IMG/VR virus record: IMGVR_UViG_3300013126_000014
Location: 53,788-117,787 of that record
Source of the DNA: a virus
DNA length: 64,000 nt
Reading direction: 5' to 3' (one strand)
The notes beneath the pieces were generated by a model that ran no database searches, was not told where the DNA came from, and was given only the letters and a program-made list of their open reading frames with translations. The translations under genes were made by a program, and so were the position numbers. This document shows, piece by piece, positions 1 to 9,089 of this stretch; position 1 is the first letter of the stretch; each line of letters starts with the position of its first letter.

Positions 1-1320
1 ACTGTCTTTATTCGTAAGCAACTTGTATAAGAATTCTTGGTGTTCGCGTACACGCACTAACTCGTTCATAGTAGTGTAGTCAATTTCAGCAAGGGCTGTG
101 TCTTTCATTTCTTCAATCTGTTCAGTATAAGGATCTGTTTCGATACGCTTTGCTTCTAGTTGTGTTTGCAAACTAGCTACAGTTGAGCGATGATGAATGG
201 CGTCTTCTTCTTGGTCGTAAAACACCTTAGGTTGTTGGCCTAGCTCACCTAATTCTTTAAGAGCGTCGTTGTTCTGTATTAATTGAGTTTGTGTGCTCAT
301 GTACTGTAACGCGGCTTCTTTTAATGCTTCTTCTTTGGACTGTAAAACTTCTTCGTGTTTAGTGTCGTGCATAGTTTGACCACAGGCGTAACACTTGTGT
401 TCTTTAAGATCGGCAAGTTCTGTCTCTAATTTAGTAATTGCTTTTTCTTCTTTAATCATATCCTGTTCGCAGCGCAAGATATATTTCTTTAACTCGTCAA
501 TGTCTTTGCGCTTTTGGTTATATGTAGTTAATGCTTTGTGCGCAGAAATTTCACTATCAATATCAATATGCGATAATTCGTTTATAGCTGTTTCTAGTCT
601 AGCAACATCTTCGGTATGTTTATTGCGCCACATGGTCTGTCTACGTTCTAAACTAACAATTTGCTCTTTGATACGCTCGTTAGCTTCCTGAATTGCTTTA
701 ATTTTGTATTCTTCAGCGGTAATAGCATCACGACTTGCTTTTTGTTGTTCTTTTAATGCTTCTGCTTTTTCACTTAGTAATGTAATACCAAGTAACTGCT
801 CAATGATAGCACGCTGGTCACCTGATTTTAAACTTAAGAACGGTTCAGTATAGGTGTTAAGTGCCACAATGTGTTTAAACATATCATGCGTCATGCCCAA
901 CAAACGTTCAATTTCGGCTTGTGTTTCGCGACTGTCGCCCTGACTATTGTCGTCTTTTGATTCTTGTTCGATATCGCCAATATAAAACTTCATTACATTT
1001 GACTTGCGACCGCGCTCAATTTTATAGTCAATACCATTAACTTCAAATTCAATAGTAACTAACATATTTTTGCCGTTAGTTTTATTAATCAAATTATCTT
1101 TGCGTATGTTGGTTAATGCATTACCGTACAAGGCATATGATAGTGCATTAATGATAGTAGTTTTGCCAGTACCATTGCGTGCACCGCTATCATCTCCACC
1201 TAGATCGATGTTCTCACCCAAAACTAATGTTAGATCTTTACGATCAAAGTTAACGGCCTGTGTAGCATTACCTACACTCATAAAATTGCGAACTGTAAGA
1301 TGTTTTATTTTAAAACTCAT
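1..1320 (-). CDS. gp46: Recombination endonuclease subunit gp46 (SbcC/Rad50-like ATPase), partial
   Basis: I translated this frame by hand; it begins at ATG 1320 and stays open to the left edge, so the C-terminal part is missing (about 440 residues visible). The N-terminus carries a Walker A motif (ARNGTGKTT). A long charged coiled-coil-like region contains the zinc-hook motif CYAC near 380-390, as in Rad50/SbcC proteins. In T4, gp46 and gp47 form the nuclease complex that degrades host DNA and resects ends for recombination-dependent replication. The start overlaps the gp47 stop by 4 bases, so the two are probably translationally coupled. Confidence 0.93.
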   Translation of the reverse strand, partial: MSFKIKHLTVRNFMSVGNATQAVNFDRKDLTLVLGENIDLGGDDSGARNGTGKTTIINALSYALYGNALTNIRKDNLINKTNGKNMLVTIEFEVNGIDYKIERGRKSNVMKFYIGDIEQESKDDNSQGDSRETQAEIERLLGMTHDMFKHIVALNTYTEPFLSLKSGDQRAIIEQLLGITLLSEKAEALKEQQKASRDAITAEEYKIKAIQEANERIKEQIVSLERRQTMWRNKHTEDVARLETAINELSHIDIDSEISAHKALTTYNQKRKDIDELKKYILRCEQDMIKEEKAITKLETELADLKEHKCYACGQTMHDTKHEEVLQSKEEALKEAALQYMSTQTQLIQNNDALKELGELGQQPKVFYDQEEDAIHHRSTVASLQTQLEAKRIETDPYTEQIEEMKDTALAEIDYTTMNELVRVREHQEFLYKLLTNKDS

Positions 1321-2333
1321 AGGTGTCTATAGATATCCAATAATAATTTAGGTTCGTAGTGATCTGAGTTAATATTTGTAAGATTATTAGTAACGATAGT
1401 GTCAATACTTTCAAATTGCACGTTACCTAAAACAATATCTTGACCAATATCTGTGTGTTTAACAGGAATCAATGTTAACTCCCGTAAGTTGTATGTACCA
1501 ACAAAAGTTTCTTTAATAAATGTTGCTTCTTCGTAAGTAATATCAATGTCTATATTAACACGGGTGTGCATGTCTTTTAATAATAACGCTTCTGGAGTGC
1601 GCAGAACATCACTTAGATTGTATACACGATATTTGGGCTGATCGGGCCAACTATAGAATTCTGCTTCTTTGCCCCACTCTAAGACCATCATACCTCGCTC
1701 GTCGTCGCCTGCGTCGGCATAATTGTGCGGGAAACAATTACCAATGTAAGTAATATTTTTAGCTGTCTGACGTTTATGAAAGTGTCCGCTGAACACATGA
1801 TCGATATGGCCAAAGTTTTCACTACGCAATTCACCATGCTCTGGCATCTGTACCATAGCATTCATGTAGAAATGCGGCAGTTCGAAGTGCCCAAACATAT
1901 ACTTGGCATTTAGTTTGCCAATGCGCTTATGATCATCACCCACAAGCCAAGGAGCGATGACAACATCGCTATCAACAAACCAATCATTAACAATTCTGAC
2001 ATTAGGTAAGTGCCTTGCCCATTCCACGCTTTGAATATCTCTTTTGTCGCGATAATAAAGATCGTGATTACCAGGAATGAAATAAACAACATCAAAAGCA
2101 TCATTTAATAACTCCAGTGCTCGTAAGCTGTAGTTGAGTGTGACTATGTTAATTGCCGCACGGTTGTTGTGCCAGTCACCTAAGAAGAAACAGGTCTCGC
2201 AACCTTCTTCTTTTGCTTTCAAAATAAACCAACGAACAAAATTTAAACAGTCGTCGTTGTGTGTTTGACTGTTGGACTTTAACCCAAAATGGATATCGGT
2301 AAGAACCGCTGCTTTTTTAAATAAATTTGCCAT
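1317..2333 (-). CDS. gp47: Recombination endonuclease subunit gp47 (Mre11/SbcD-like nuclease)
   Basis: This is a calcineurin-like metallophosphoesterase of about 338 residues and the nuclease partner of gp46. Near the N-terminus it shows a DIHFG motif, then GDWHNN, PGNHD and, in the middle, FGHFE and SGHFHKRQ. These are the metal-binding Asp/His/Asn blocks expected for Mre11-type nucleases. The frame is open up to a TTG at 2369, inside the preceding gene, but the ATG at 2333 (MANLFKK) puts the DIHFG motif in the usual place and has an AGGA upstream, so I chose it. It overlaps gp46 by 4 bases. Confidence 0.92.
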   Translation of the reverse strand: MANLFKKAAVLTDIHFGLKSNSQTHNDDCLNFVRWFILKAKEEGCETCFFLGDWHNNRAAINIVTLNYSLRALELLNDAFDVVYFIPGNHDLYYRDKRDIQSVEWARHLPNVRIVNDWFVDSDVVIAPWLVGDDHKRIGKLNAKYMFGHFELPHFYMNAMVQMPEHGELRSENFGHIDHVFSGHFHKRQTAKNITYIGNCFPHNYADAGDDERGMMVLEWGKEAEFYSWPDQPKYRVYNLSDVLRTPEALLLKDMHTRVNIDIDITYEEATFIKETFVGTYNLRELTLIPVKHTDIGQDIVLGNVQFESIDTIVTNNLTNINSDHYEPKLLLDIYRHL

Positions 2334-2355
2334 AACAATAGTATAACAGTTCCTA

Positions 2356-3906
2356 TTAATTAATTCCAATGATTTTGAGTAATCTTGCTCTGCAGGTTTC
2401 TGTTTTAATCCCGTTTTCCCAAAGCAATCCTCGATAGTGATCGCCGTGTTCGCATATATCTAAAATTTCCTCGTGGGTCATTCCTAGTGCCCTCATATCT
2501 GCGTATCTTGTAAAAAACACATTAACTTTACTAAGATTTGCTTTTTTTACAAAGTCGGCAGCCTCACTAAATGTTAATCCTACGTTAGACACCCATTCTT
2601 TTATGTTAATAAATTTATAACCGTACTTGGCATTATTCGTACTGATAGCACTTGCCCGCTCTAATTTTTTAAGCATAGGAGCGTCGTCTTTAGCAACTTC
2701 GAGGTAGTGCCAAATTACTGCGTGCATAAGGTCTGTGCTTTCTAACCAAGCATCGGTCTCTAGTAGACTTTCTAATGGTTCATGAGGTAATCCAGCAATA
2801 AAAAAACCGTGTATGAGGATTTGATTATCCCATATTTTTTTAAGCATTTCTAACGTTTCAATGATACGTTTTTTACCTACTCCTTTGCCTACACTCTGAC
2901 CTGCCTTGTCATGCAACGTCTCAACTCCAAAACTAGCTGCACGCCATCCGCTATCTAATAGCATCTGCGCCTGATCGGGTCTATTCCAAATTAAATCCAA
3001 TCGTAAATAGCCAGCAAGTTGCGGTTTGAACGGTAGTCGATTCCAGCATTTCTCGTAGAGCTCTTTAACCTTTGTTCGATCGTCGTTGTACAAATCATCC
3101 ATGATAACAAAATTAGTAGTGCCATATTTGTTATACATTTTAGTAATTTCTTCTCGTAGGTAGCTGGGGTTAACATAATTATCAGTAACCCCTTTCATGT
3201 CGTAATTACAAAACGCACATTTAAATGCGCATCCTCGACTGACTTCAATAGGTAGCCATTCGTGTGATTCAATATAGTCAGTGTCAGTGTATTCTATAAA
3301 ACTAAATTTAAAATCAGTTAAATCGTAATCGTCATTTGATGGCAAATCCGTTGTATTAAAATCCCCTCGATCTAATCTTCGAGTGTATTCTAACAGCGCC
3401 AGTTCAGCATTATGTTTGATATATGTTGCTTCGGGTACTAAGTGTTTGGAAGTAAAAAACGGGTTTCTGCTAAGAATACTACCACCAAACACCAACTGGC
3501 ACTGCGGGTTGTATTCTTTAGCGATTGACCAAATATCTCTGAATGTCTCAGTGTCATATATACATCCTAGATATTTCTTTTTATCAATATGGTCAGTATA
3601 AAACCAACTCCAAATTGGATCGTCAATTAGTAACTTATCCTCAGTCCATTGATCATAATATGGTTGATCTTTAATACCTGGAAGCCAGTTTGTACTGAAC
3701 CCTACCCACAACAAATTTTCGCTAGCATACCTGCGCATGACCTGTTCGTAACCTTTGCGAGTCAATGCAGTACAGTTAGGAATTACCTGTACATTGTATC
3801 CGTGGTGCCTTAGGTACGATGCTAGTTTATAAGGCCCGCACGGTCTATTGTACCAATAGATATCATGCGACATTCCTACAAATAGGATAGCCTGCGGCTT
3901 AGTCAT
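2356..3906 (-). CDS. B12-binding-domain-type radical SAM protein
   Basis: A radical SAM enzyme of about 516 residues. Residues 1-180 resemble a cobalamin-binding-like Rossmann domain (start TKPQAILFVG; FGGS near 140-143). The SAM-binding cluster motif follows as C226, C230 and C233 in RGCAFKCAFCNY. It resembles B12-binding radical SAM proteins, which often methylate or rearrange unreactive carbons; the substrate is unknown. I chose ATG 3906, which overlaps the gp55 stop by 8 bases; the frame continues to 3936. It sits between gp55 and gp47, where T4 has no such gene. It could also be a methylthiotransferase-like enzyme lacking its usual extra domains. Confidence 0.85.
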   Translation of the reverse strand: MTKPQAILFVGMSHDIYWYNRPCGPYKLASYLRHHGYNVQVIPNCTALTRKGYEQVMRRYASENLLWVGFSTNWLPGIKDQPYYDQWTEDKLLIDDPIWSWFYTDHIDKKKYLGCIYDTETFRDIWSIAKEYNPQCQLVFGGSILSRNPFFTSKHLVPEATYIKHNAELALLEYTRRLDRGDFNTTDLPSNDDYDLTDFKFSFIEYTDTDYIESHEWLPIEVSRGCAFKCAFCNYDMKGVTDNYVNPSYLREEITKMYNKYGTTNFVIMDDLYNDDRTKVKELYEKCWNRLPFKPQLAGYLRLDLIWNRPDQAQMLLDSGWRAASFGVETLHDKAGQSVGKGVGKKRIIETLEMLKKIWDNQILIHGFFIAGLPHEPLESLLETDAWLESTDLMHAVIWHYLEVAKDDAPMLKKLERASAISTNNAKYGYKFINIKEWVSNVGLTFSEAADFVKKANLSKVNVFFTRYADMRALGMTHEEILDICEHGDHYRGLLWENGIKTETCRARLLKIIGIN

Positions 3907-4783
3907 CAGCACCCCAGCCACCACCGCCCCATTCACCTTGGCGTGTATAACTTGGTGTGTAGTTATTCATTTCTAAAATATCATCACGAATGTTTTGATT
4001 ACGCTTTTCAATATTTAAAACACGGGTAAATGAATTGGTGATTGCCGCTGTGTAATAAGCAAACGGATTTTGTGATTTACTTTCATCAAACTGTAGACCA
4101 ATTTGACTTAGCTGTAGTAATGCTTGACTACGCATTTCGTCGTTGTAAGTGTAACCTCGCCAGTTGCTTCGAGTGGCATATCTCTCACATAACTTGATGA
4201 ACATGTGTGCTAGTTTTGGAGTCATTTGTCCATGGTCTTTACTAAATTGACCCGGATCTAACCCGTCTGTCCAATGACTTTTACCTACGCAGTATGCATT
4301 GCCGTCTTCATTGACTTTAAAGTGTTGGAACGGAGGAAAATTAACTTTAATGTATTTGGCAGGTGCTTTGATACTTACAGACGGGTCATCGTATTCAGTT
4401 TCAAAAATGTCGTCATCTTCTAATTCTTCTTGAAGTTTTGCATTGGCCTTCTTTTGTTTAACTTCGTCGATTGGTATGTGATCCCATGTCATAACACGAA
4501 ATACAACATCTGTTATGGGAATTTTGCTAGCAGGTAGTAAAAACTCATCAAGTTTGCGCTTGTTTCCTGCTAATAGCTCTGCTTCTTGTTGTTCTTTAGC
4601 TAACCGTTCTGCACGCAGTTTGCGTGCTTCATCTAATTTAGATTTCTTTGTAATTTTTTCAATATTATCTACAATGATATCGTAACTAGTGACAGTTAGG
4701 TCACTAAAGGTGCAGTAAGTTAGTTTACTTTTGTGAATCTCTTTAAGAATATCTTTGTTATTTAAATAGTTAACCTTTCGCAT
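3899..4783 (-). CDS. gp55: Late-transcription sigma factor gp55
   Basis: In T4, gp55 binds host RNA polymerase core and directs it to late promoters (TATAAATA). The C-terminal half is strongly conserved with gp55 of marine T4-like phages: an ERYATRSNWRGYTY segment, then DEMRSQALLQ, then FDESKSQNPFAYYTA and ITNSFTRVLNIEKRNQN. This corresponds to sigma region 2. At 294 residues it is longer than T4 gp55 (185 aa) because of a charged N-terminal extension (residues 1-140, Lys/Glu-rich). A Gly-rich tail ends the protein. It is divergent from the baseplate genes, which have putative gp55-type promoters. An AAGGAAAC ribosome binding site precedes ATG 4783. Confidence 0.93.
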   Translation of the reverse strand: MRKVNYLNNKDILKEIHKSKLTYCTFSDLTVTSYDIIVDNIEKITKKSKLDEARKLRAERLAKEQQEAELLAGNKRKLDEFLLPASKIPITDVVFRVMTWDHIPIDEVKQKKANAKLQEELEDDDIFETEYDDPSVSIKAPAKYIKVNFPPFQHFKVNEDGNAYCVGKSHWTDGLDPGQFSKDHGQMTPKLAHMFIKLCERYATRSNWRGYTYNDEMRSQALLQLSQIGLQFDESKSQNPFAYYTAAITNSFTRVLNIEKRNQNIRDDILEMNNYTPSYTRQGEWGGGGWGADD

Positions 4784-4821
4784 TCAGTTAGTTTCCTTTT
4801 ATATACTACTATATTACAGTC

Positions 4822-4829
4822 AATAAATA
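4822..4829 (+). promoter_or_regulatory. Putative late promoter (AATAAATA)
   Basis: AATAAATA lies 26 bases before the first baseplate gene. It matches the T4 late-promoter consensus TATAAATA at seven of eight positions, and a GAGGTAAGG ribosome binding site follows. It sits in the 72-base gap between divergent gp55 and the baseplate genes. The same motif recurs before other structural genes in this window, which supports its function. Confidence 0.6.
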
Positions 4830-4855
4830 CAATAAAGCAAGAGGTAAGGTTAAAA

Positions 4856-5812
4856 ATGGCATTATTTGATTCTATCAAAGGTGGAATTTCGGGCGGGGTT
4901 GGACGACTAGCAGGAAATGTAAAAGATCTATTAGATCCTGCAAATGCTCGACGTGCCATTTCTGGTCTGTTTCCGGGGGGTTCTGTTGGACAAGGGAAAC
5001 AGTCTGCTAGAATAGGATTCCAACAGGGTGGCGGCAGTCCAGTTGATCCATCGGATGATTGGCGAGTACGTATAAGCCTAAGTCCTTCAAATAAGATTTT
5101 TTATAACGACACTAATAATGATCTACTTACTCCGTTGAGCGTAACTGACGGGGTAGTTTTTCCTTATACTCCGAGTATTTCTGTGACACATCAGGCAATT
5201 TATAATCCTGCACAGCTTACACATAGTAATTATGCAGCGCAGTTTTACCAAGGTAGCGAAGTGAGTGACATAACCATCAATGGTGATTTTACTGTACAGA
5301 ATGTTGACGAGGGTAGATATTTACTAGCAGCAATATACTTTTTTAGAAGTGCTACTAAAATGTTTTTTGGTTACGATTCTGCAGGGCAACCTAGCGGTAA
5401 TCCGCCACCGATAGTTTATTTAGACGGCTACGGTGAACACTATTTCCCCCATGTTCCTTGTGTGATTACTAATTTTACACATGTGTTACCAAACGAAGTC
5501 GACTATATTGAAATACCGTTTACTACACAGAAAGTTGTAGATGTCGAATCTTCGCTGCCAACAGAAAGCAATCGAAGTGTGCAGTTGTCGGGCGAAGAGC
5601 AGCAATACGTTCCTAGTTTATTAAAATCAAACAATCCTTCTAGAAAACAACAGGGATTTCAGGTCACAACAAAATTAACAAGATTGCCTACGAATAGTTC
5701 GGTCAGCATCACCCTACGACCAGTATATAGCCGTAAGAGTCTGCATGAAAAATTTAATCTGCATGATTTCGCCTCAGGAAAACTAATTAAAGGCAGCGGA
5801 GGGTTCCTATAA
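4856..5812 (+). CDS. Baseplate tail-tube cap/initiator protein (gp48/gp54-like)
   Basis: A 318-residue protein with a Gly-rich N-terminus (residues 1-65) and a beta-rich core (VFPYTPSISVTHQAIYNP, GDFTVQNVDEGRYLLAAIYF, YGEHYFPHVPCVITNF). I recognise this core from the tail-tube-associated baseplate proteins of marine T4-like phages, annotated there as gp48. Its length is close to T4 gp54. These proteins cap the baseplate dome and start tail-tube polymerisation. It lies directly upstream of gp53 (1-base overlap) and downstream of a putative late promoter. I cannot decide between gp48 and gp54 without alignment. Confidence 0.75.
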   Translation: MALFDSIKGGISGGVGRLAGNVKDLLDPANARRAISGLFPGGSVGQGKQSARIGFQQGGGSPVDPSDDWRVRISLSPSNKIFYNDTNNDLLTPLSVTDGVVFPYTPSISVTHQAIYNPAQLTHSNYAAQFYQGSEVSDITINGDFTVQNVDEGRYLLAAIYFFRSATKMFFGYDSAGQPSGNPPPIVYLDGYGEHYFPHVPCVITNFTHVLPNEVDYIEIPFTTQKVVDVESSLPTESNRSVQLSGEEQQYVPSLLKSNNPSRKQQGFQVTTKLTRLPTNSSVSITLRPVYSRKSLHEKFNLHDFASGKLIKGSGGFL

Positions 5813-6117
5813 TGGCACAGGTAGAATATAGCAAATTGAGTCCATATTATGGTACTACGGTATACGGCAACTTTTTAGATGTAGCAACTGATAGACAAAT
5901 ACCCAAAGATCCAAGTGATGTGTTGTATACTATAGATAAGCCATATGACAAGCGTCCCGATCTATTAGCAGACGACATATACGGCGACAGTCGATTGTGG
6001 TGGGTATTTGCCGTCAGAAACCCAAACACCTTACAAGATCCTCTGTTTGATTTTACTGCGGGTACAGTTATATACATTCCAAAAAAAGAAGCTATAGTGT
6101 CGGCGTTAGGGCTTTAA
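5812..6117 (+). CDS. gp53: Baseplate wedge subunit gp53
   Basis: A 101-residue protein with the conserved YDKRPDLLADDIYGDSRLWW segment (residues 46-65) followed by VFAVRNPN and a C-terminal PKKEAI. This is the LysM-like fold typical of short T4-type gp53 proteins. In T4, gp53 clamps the wedge to the hub late in baseplate assembly. The start overlaps the preceding stop by one base (TAATG). It is shorter than T4 gp53 (196 aa), as is usual in marine relatives. Confidence 0.9.
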   Translation: MAQVEYSKLSPYYGTTVYGNFLDVATDRQIPKDPSDVLYTIDKPYDKRPDLLADDIYGDSRLWWVFAVRNPNTLQDPLFDFTAGTVIYIPKKEAIVSALGL

Positions 6118-6120
6118 TTA

Positions 6121-9066
6121 ATGGCAATAATATATAAACAACAGACTGTTGCCGGCGGCGAGCTTGGTGGTGATTGGCAGGTACTCGGTGGGTATAATGA
6201 TGCAACTAGAGTCATTACCGTACAAGTAATCACATCATCTGGTAAGGTTTTATACCAAGGAACATCAGTGGGTGCGATCAATGCAGATATCGATGCTGCC
6301 ATTGATTTTTCTCGAAACAATCCCATTGACGGTATTGATCCTTCGGTTGAACTTGCGTTCTTTAAATCCACACAAGCCGCAGTATCAACGATATACAATG
6401 ATCTACAAACACAATACAAAACAGAAACTGCGCCTGCCAACACCGCACAGGCGCCTGTACCTGCACAACCGCAGCAAGATGCAGGTGCTGTAACTAGCGC
6501 CGAACAGCAACGATTGTCAGATGCAAATTCAACATCAGACAGCACGGTAGAAAATGCCGGAACAAACTCAGAAGCTAATAATAGTGAAAAATTAACATTT
6601 AAAGATGTTAGTGTTGAAGGTGCTAGATACAGAGAAAATCCTCTTCATGCGTATCCAAGTTATACCTACAGTTTGAGTCTACATTTATTATCTTCTGAAG
6701 AATTTAATAAAATGGTCGAAACGCAGGAATATAGACCTAGTAATGTGCTGATATCAAGTGCTGGGAGATATAATAACGTAGAGGGAAAAGGATCATTTAA
6801 AAGAAATACATGGTTCAACGAAGATTTTTATTTTGAGGATCTTTCAATTACTACAGTAATCGGGTTAGGCGAAACTAACCGAAGTACTAACGCAGTGGAT
6901 ATAAAATTTACAATAGTTGAACCCTACGGATTAACATTGTTAGATCGAATTGTAGACGCTAGTAATCAACTTGGGATAGAGAACTATCTACAAAATCCCT
7001 ACATGCTACAAATTGATTTTTATGGGTGTGACGACAACGGGAACATTATTAGTCCAATACCTGATATTACTAAAAACATTCCCATGCAAATACGTACCTG
7101 CTCTGCCAGTGTTACTACAAAAGGTAGCGAGTATAGTATTACAGGTACACCATTCTCTCATCAGGCATTCGATCAGCGGGTACAAGAGTGTCCAATTAAT
7201 GTTGAAGTAGCATCACGCACAGTTGAAGGATTTTTTAAAAGTACAACAGACGGCGCTGAAGAACTATCTAGACGTATATCTAAGGATAGAGAAGAAAGGG
7301 AAGAATACAGAAAATACCGCCAGGACGTAGAAGAACGTGCGGCAATGAACAATCAAGTATTGCCATTAACATCAGTCACCGAAAGACTGTCAAGAGATCC
7401 TGTGTATAGCACAAGTAGTTTAGCTGATGCAATTAACGCTTACTATATTAGTTTAGAAAATAACCTCAAATTGGTATCTGATCGAATAAATTTTGTGTTC
7501 CACCCTGATATAGCAAAAGCTACAATAGTTGATGCAATGCCTGCACCAAGTGATCGACCAATGAATGCCACAGACCTTATCAGAGCAATTAGGGGAAATG
7601 CAGGTATCAATGTTGGTGCATTCAATGAGAATGAAGTTAAAACACCAGTTAGCTATGGTTCTAGTATTGAAGCCGTAATAGCCAGAGTTATAAGAAACAG
7701 CTCATACATACGCGACCAACTTGCTATACTTGAAGGTGAAAAAGACGTTGAAAAGTATAATAACTTAAAAGAGAAAAATAAAACAGCAAACTTAGAATGG
7801 TTTAAAATAGTACCAGTGCTAAAATTACGAGGTTACGATCCCTTTACTAATACATTTGGGAGAGAAATTACCTATTATGTGGTCCCCTACACTATAAAAA
7901 ATATCAGATTAGACGATGCACCAAAGGGCAAAGCCACACGAAATGATGCTGTAAAATTTTACAATTACATTTACACTGGCTCTAATATAGATATTTTAGA
8001 TTTGAAAATAGATTTTAATGCAGTGTATTATACCAGCATAACCGCTTTTCGATCAAACTACTTAAGTGCGTCTGGGATATCTGATTATTTTGACACAGGA
8101 AACAGTTGTGAAGTGGCAAAACTGCCGCCACCTGGGACAACTTTGCAACCAACCCAAAGATTTTACAAGCTACCCGATCAACGTGACATAACCTCAGTAC
8201 GTAGTAAAACAGCAGCAGAAATAGCTGCTGCAGACCTAGAAAGATCAATCATGACAGAACCTATAGCAGACATGTTAAAAGTAGATCTTTCCATATTAGG
8301 TGATCCGGAGTTTATTAAACAGGACGATTTGTTTTATCCTCCTACGCTTGACGAAAACGGTAATCCAGTTAGAGAATTTGAAACTCCTATTACTAAAAAC
8401 GGAAGCATAAAAACAGATCAAGGTGAAGTATACGTACTATTGATAATTAAAACCCCAACTGATATTAATGATGAAACAGGTATGATGAGTTTTGGAGAAC
8501 GGGCATATACTAGCGGATTTTCTGGATTATACAGAGTGCATGTTGTTGAGAACGAATTCAATCGCGGAACATTTAAACAAAAACTAACATTAGTGCGACA
8601 ACCCGAACAAGATGGCGAACAAAGTGCGCAAAGCGCATTGGAAAGGGTTAAAGATTGGAAAGAATATCCTACAGGATCGGGAGATATTGCACCACCTGCA
8701 GGCAACAAACAAGAAGATGCTGTTGCAGTAGACGACACTACAAATCAACCAGCTGTTGACCCAGCGCCGGCGCTTGATCCCACCCCTGATGCGGCACAAA
8801 AAGATTTAGCTAATATCAGAAATAGTGCGCCCGAAGTACCTATCAATCAACGTAATGAGCCGCAAGCTGTTCCGCCCGGTCCATTGACTGAAAGGGCGTC
8901 TCTTGAAGCACAACATAAGGCTATTCAACAAGAAATATATAGCATTGTCACTAAAACCGGTGTTAGCTCTCAGCAACGTGCTGCCGATAACGCACGAATA
9001 ACAGTTCTTAACCAACAAGCGGCTGAGGTTGTTAGTAAATTAACAGCAATCGGCGCATGGAAATAA
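6121..9066 (+). CDS. Large baseplate-hub-region structural protein
   Basis: A 981-residue protein between gp53 and gp5. Residues 1-80 form a small N-terminal domain. A Pro/Ala/Gln-rich linker spans about 100-150. The core (160-900) includes YPSYTYSLSLHLLSSEEF and a WFNEDFYFEDLSITTVIG segment. A second low-complexity acidic/proline linker follows near 860-910, and the end is helical. I recognise the core as a type found next to gp5 in marine T4-like phages. Its position suggests a hub or hub-accessory role (the place of gp27), but no catalytic motif is visible and the exact T4 counterpart is not clear. Confidence 0.7.
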   Translation: MAIIYKQQTVAGGELGGDWQVLGGYNDATRVITVQVITSSGKVLYQGTSVGAINADIDAAIDFSRNNPIDGIDPSVELAFFKSTQAAVSTIYNDLQTQYKTETAPANTAQAPVPAQPQQDAGAVTSAEQQRLSDANSTSDSTVENAGTNSEANNSEKLTFKDVSVEGARYRENPLHAYPSYTYSLSLHLLSSEEFNKMVETQEYRPSNVLISSAGRYNNVEGKGSFKRNTWFNEDFYFEDLSITTVIGLGETNRSTNAVDIKFTIVEPYGLTLLDRIVDASNQLGIENYLQNPYMLQIDFYGCDDNGNIISPIPDITKNIPMQIRTCSASVTTKGSEYSITGTPFSHQAFDQRVQECPINVEVASRTVEGFFKSTTDGAEELSRRISKDREEREEYRKYRQDVEERAAMNNQVLPLTSVTERLSRDPVYSTSSLADAINAYYISLENNLKLVSDRINFVFHPDIAKATIVDAMPAPSDRPMNATDLIRAIRGNAGINVGAFNENEVKTPVSYGSSIEAVIARVIRNSSYIRDQLAILEGEKDVEKYNNLKEKNKTANLEWFKIVPVLKLRGYDPFTNTFGREITYYVVPYTIKNIRLDDAPKGKATRNDAVKFYNYIYTGSNIDILDLKIDFNAVYYTSITAFRSNYLSASGISDYFDTGNSCEVAKLPPPGTTLQPTQRFYKLPDQRDITSVRSKTAAEIAAADLERSIMTEPIADMLKVDLSILGDPEFIKQDDLFYPPTLDENGNPVREFETPITKNGSIKTDQGEVYVLLIIKTPTDINDETGMMSFGERAYTSGFSGLYRVHVVENEFNRGTFKQKLTLVRQPEQDGEQSAQSALERVKDWKEYPTGSGDIAPPAGNKQEDAVAVDDTTNQPAVDPAPALDPTPDAAQKDLANIRNSAPEVPINQRNEPQAVPPGPLTERASLEAQHKAIQQEIYSIVTKTGVSSQQRAADNARITVLNQQAAEVVSKLTAIGAWK

Positions 9067-9089
9067 TGCAACTATTGGAATAACAAAAA

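Noticed and set aside
6114-6545. A 143-codon minus-strand open frame opposite the large hub-region protein
   Set aside because: It lies wholly inside a convincing plus-strand gene; its product is low-complexity Cys/Ser/Ala without a domain, and there is no ribosome site or neighbour on that strand.
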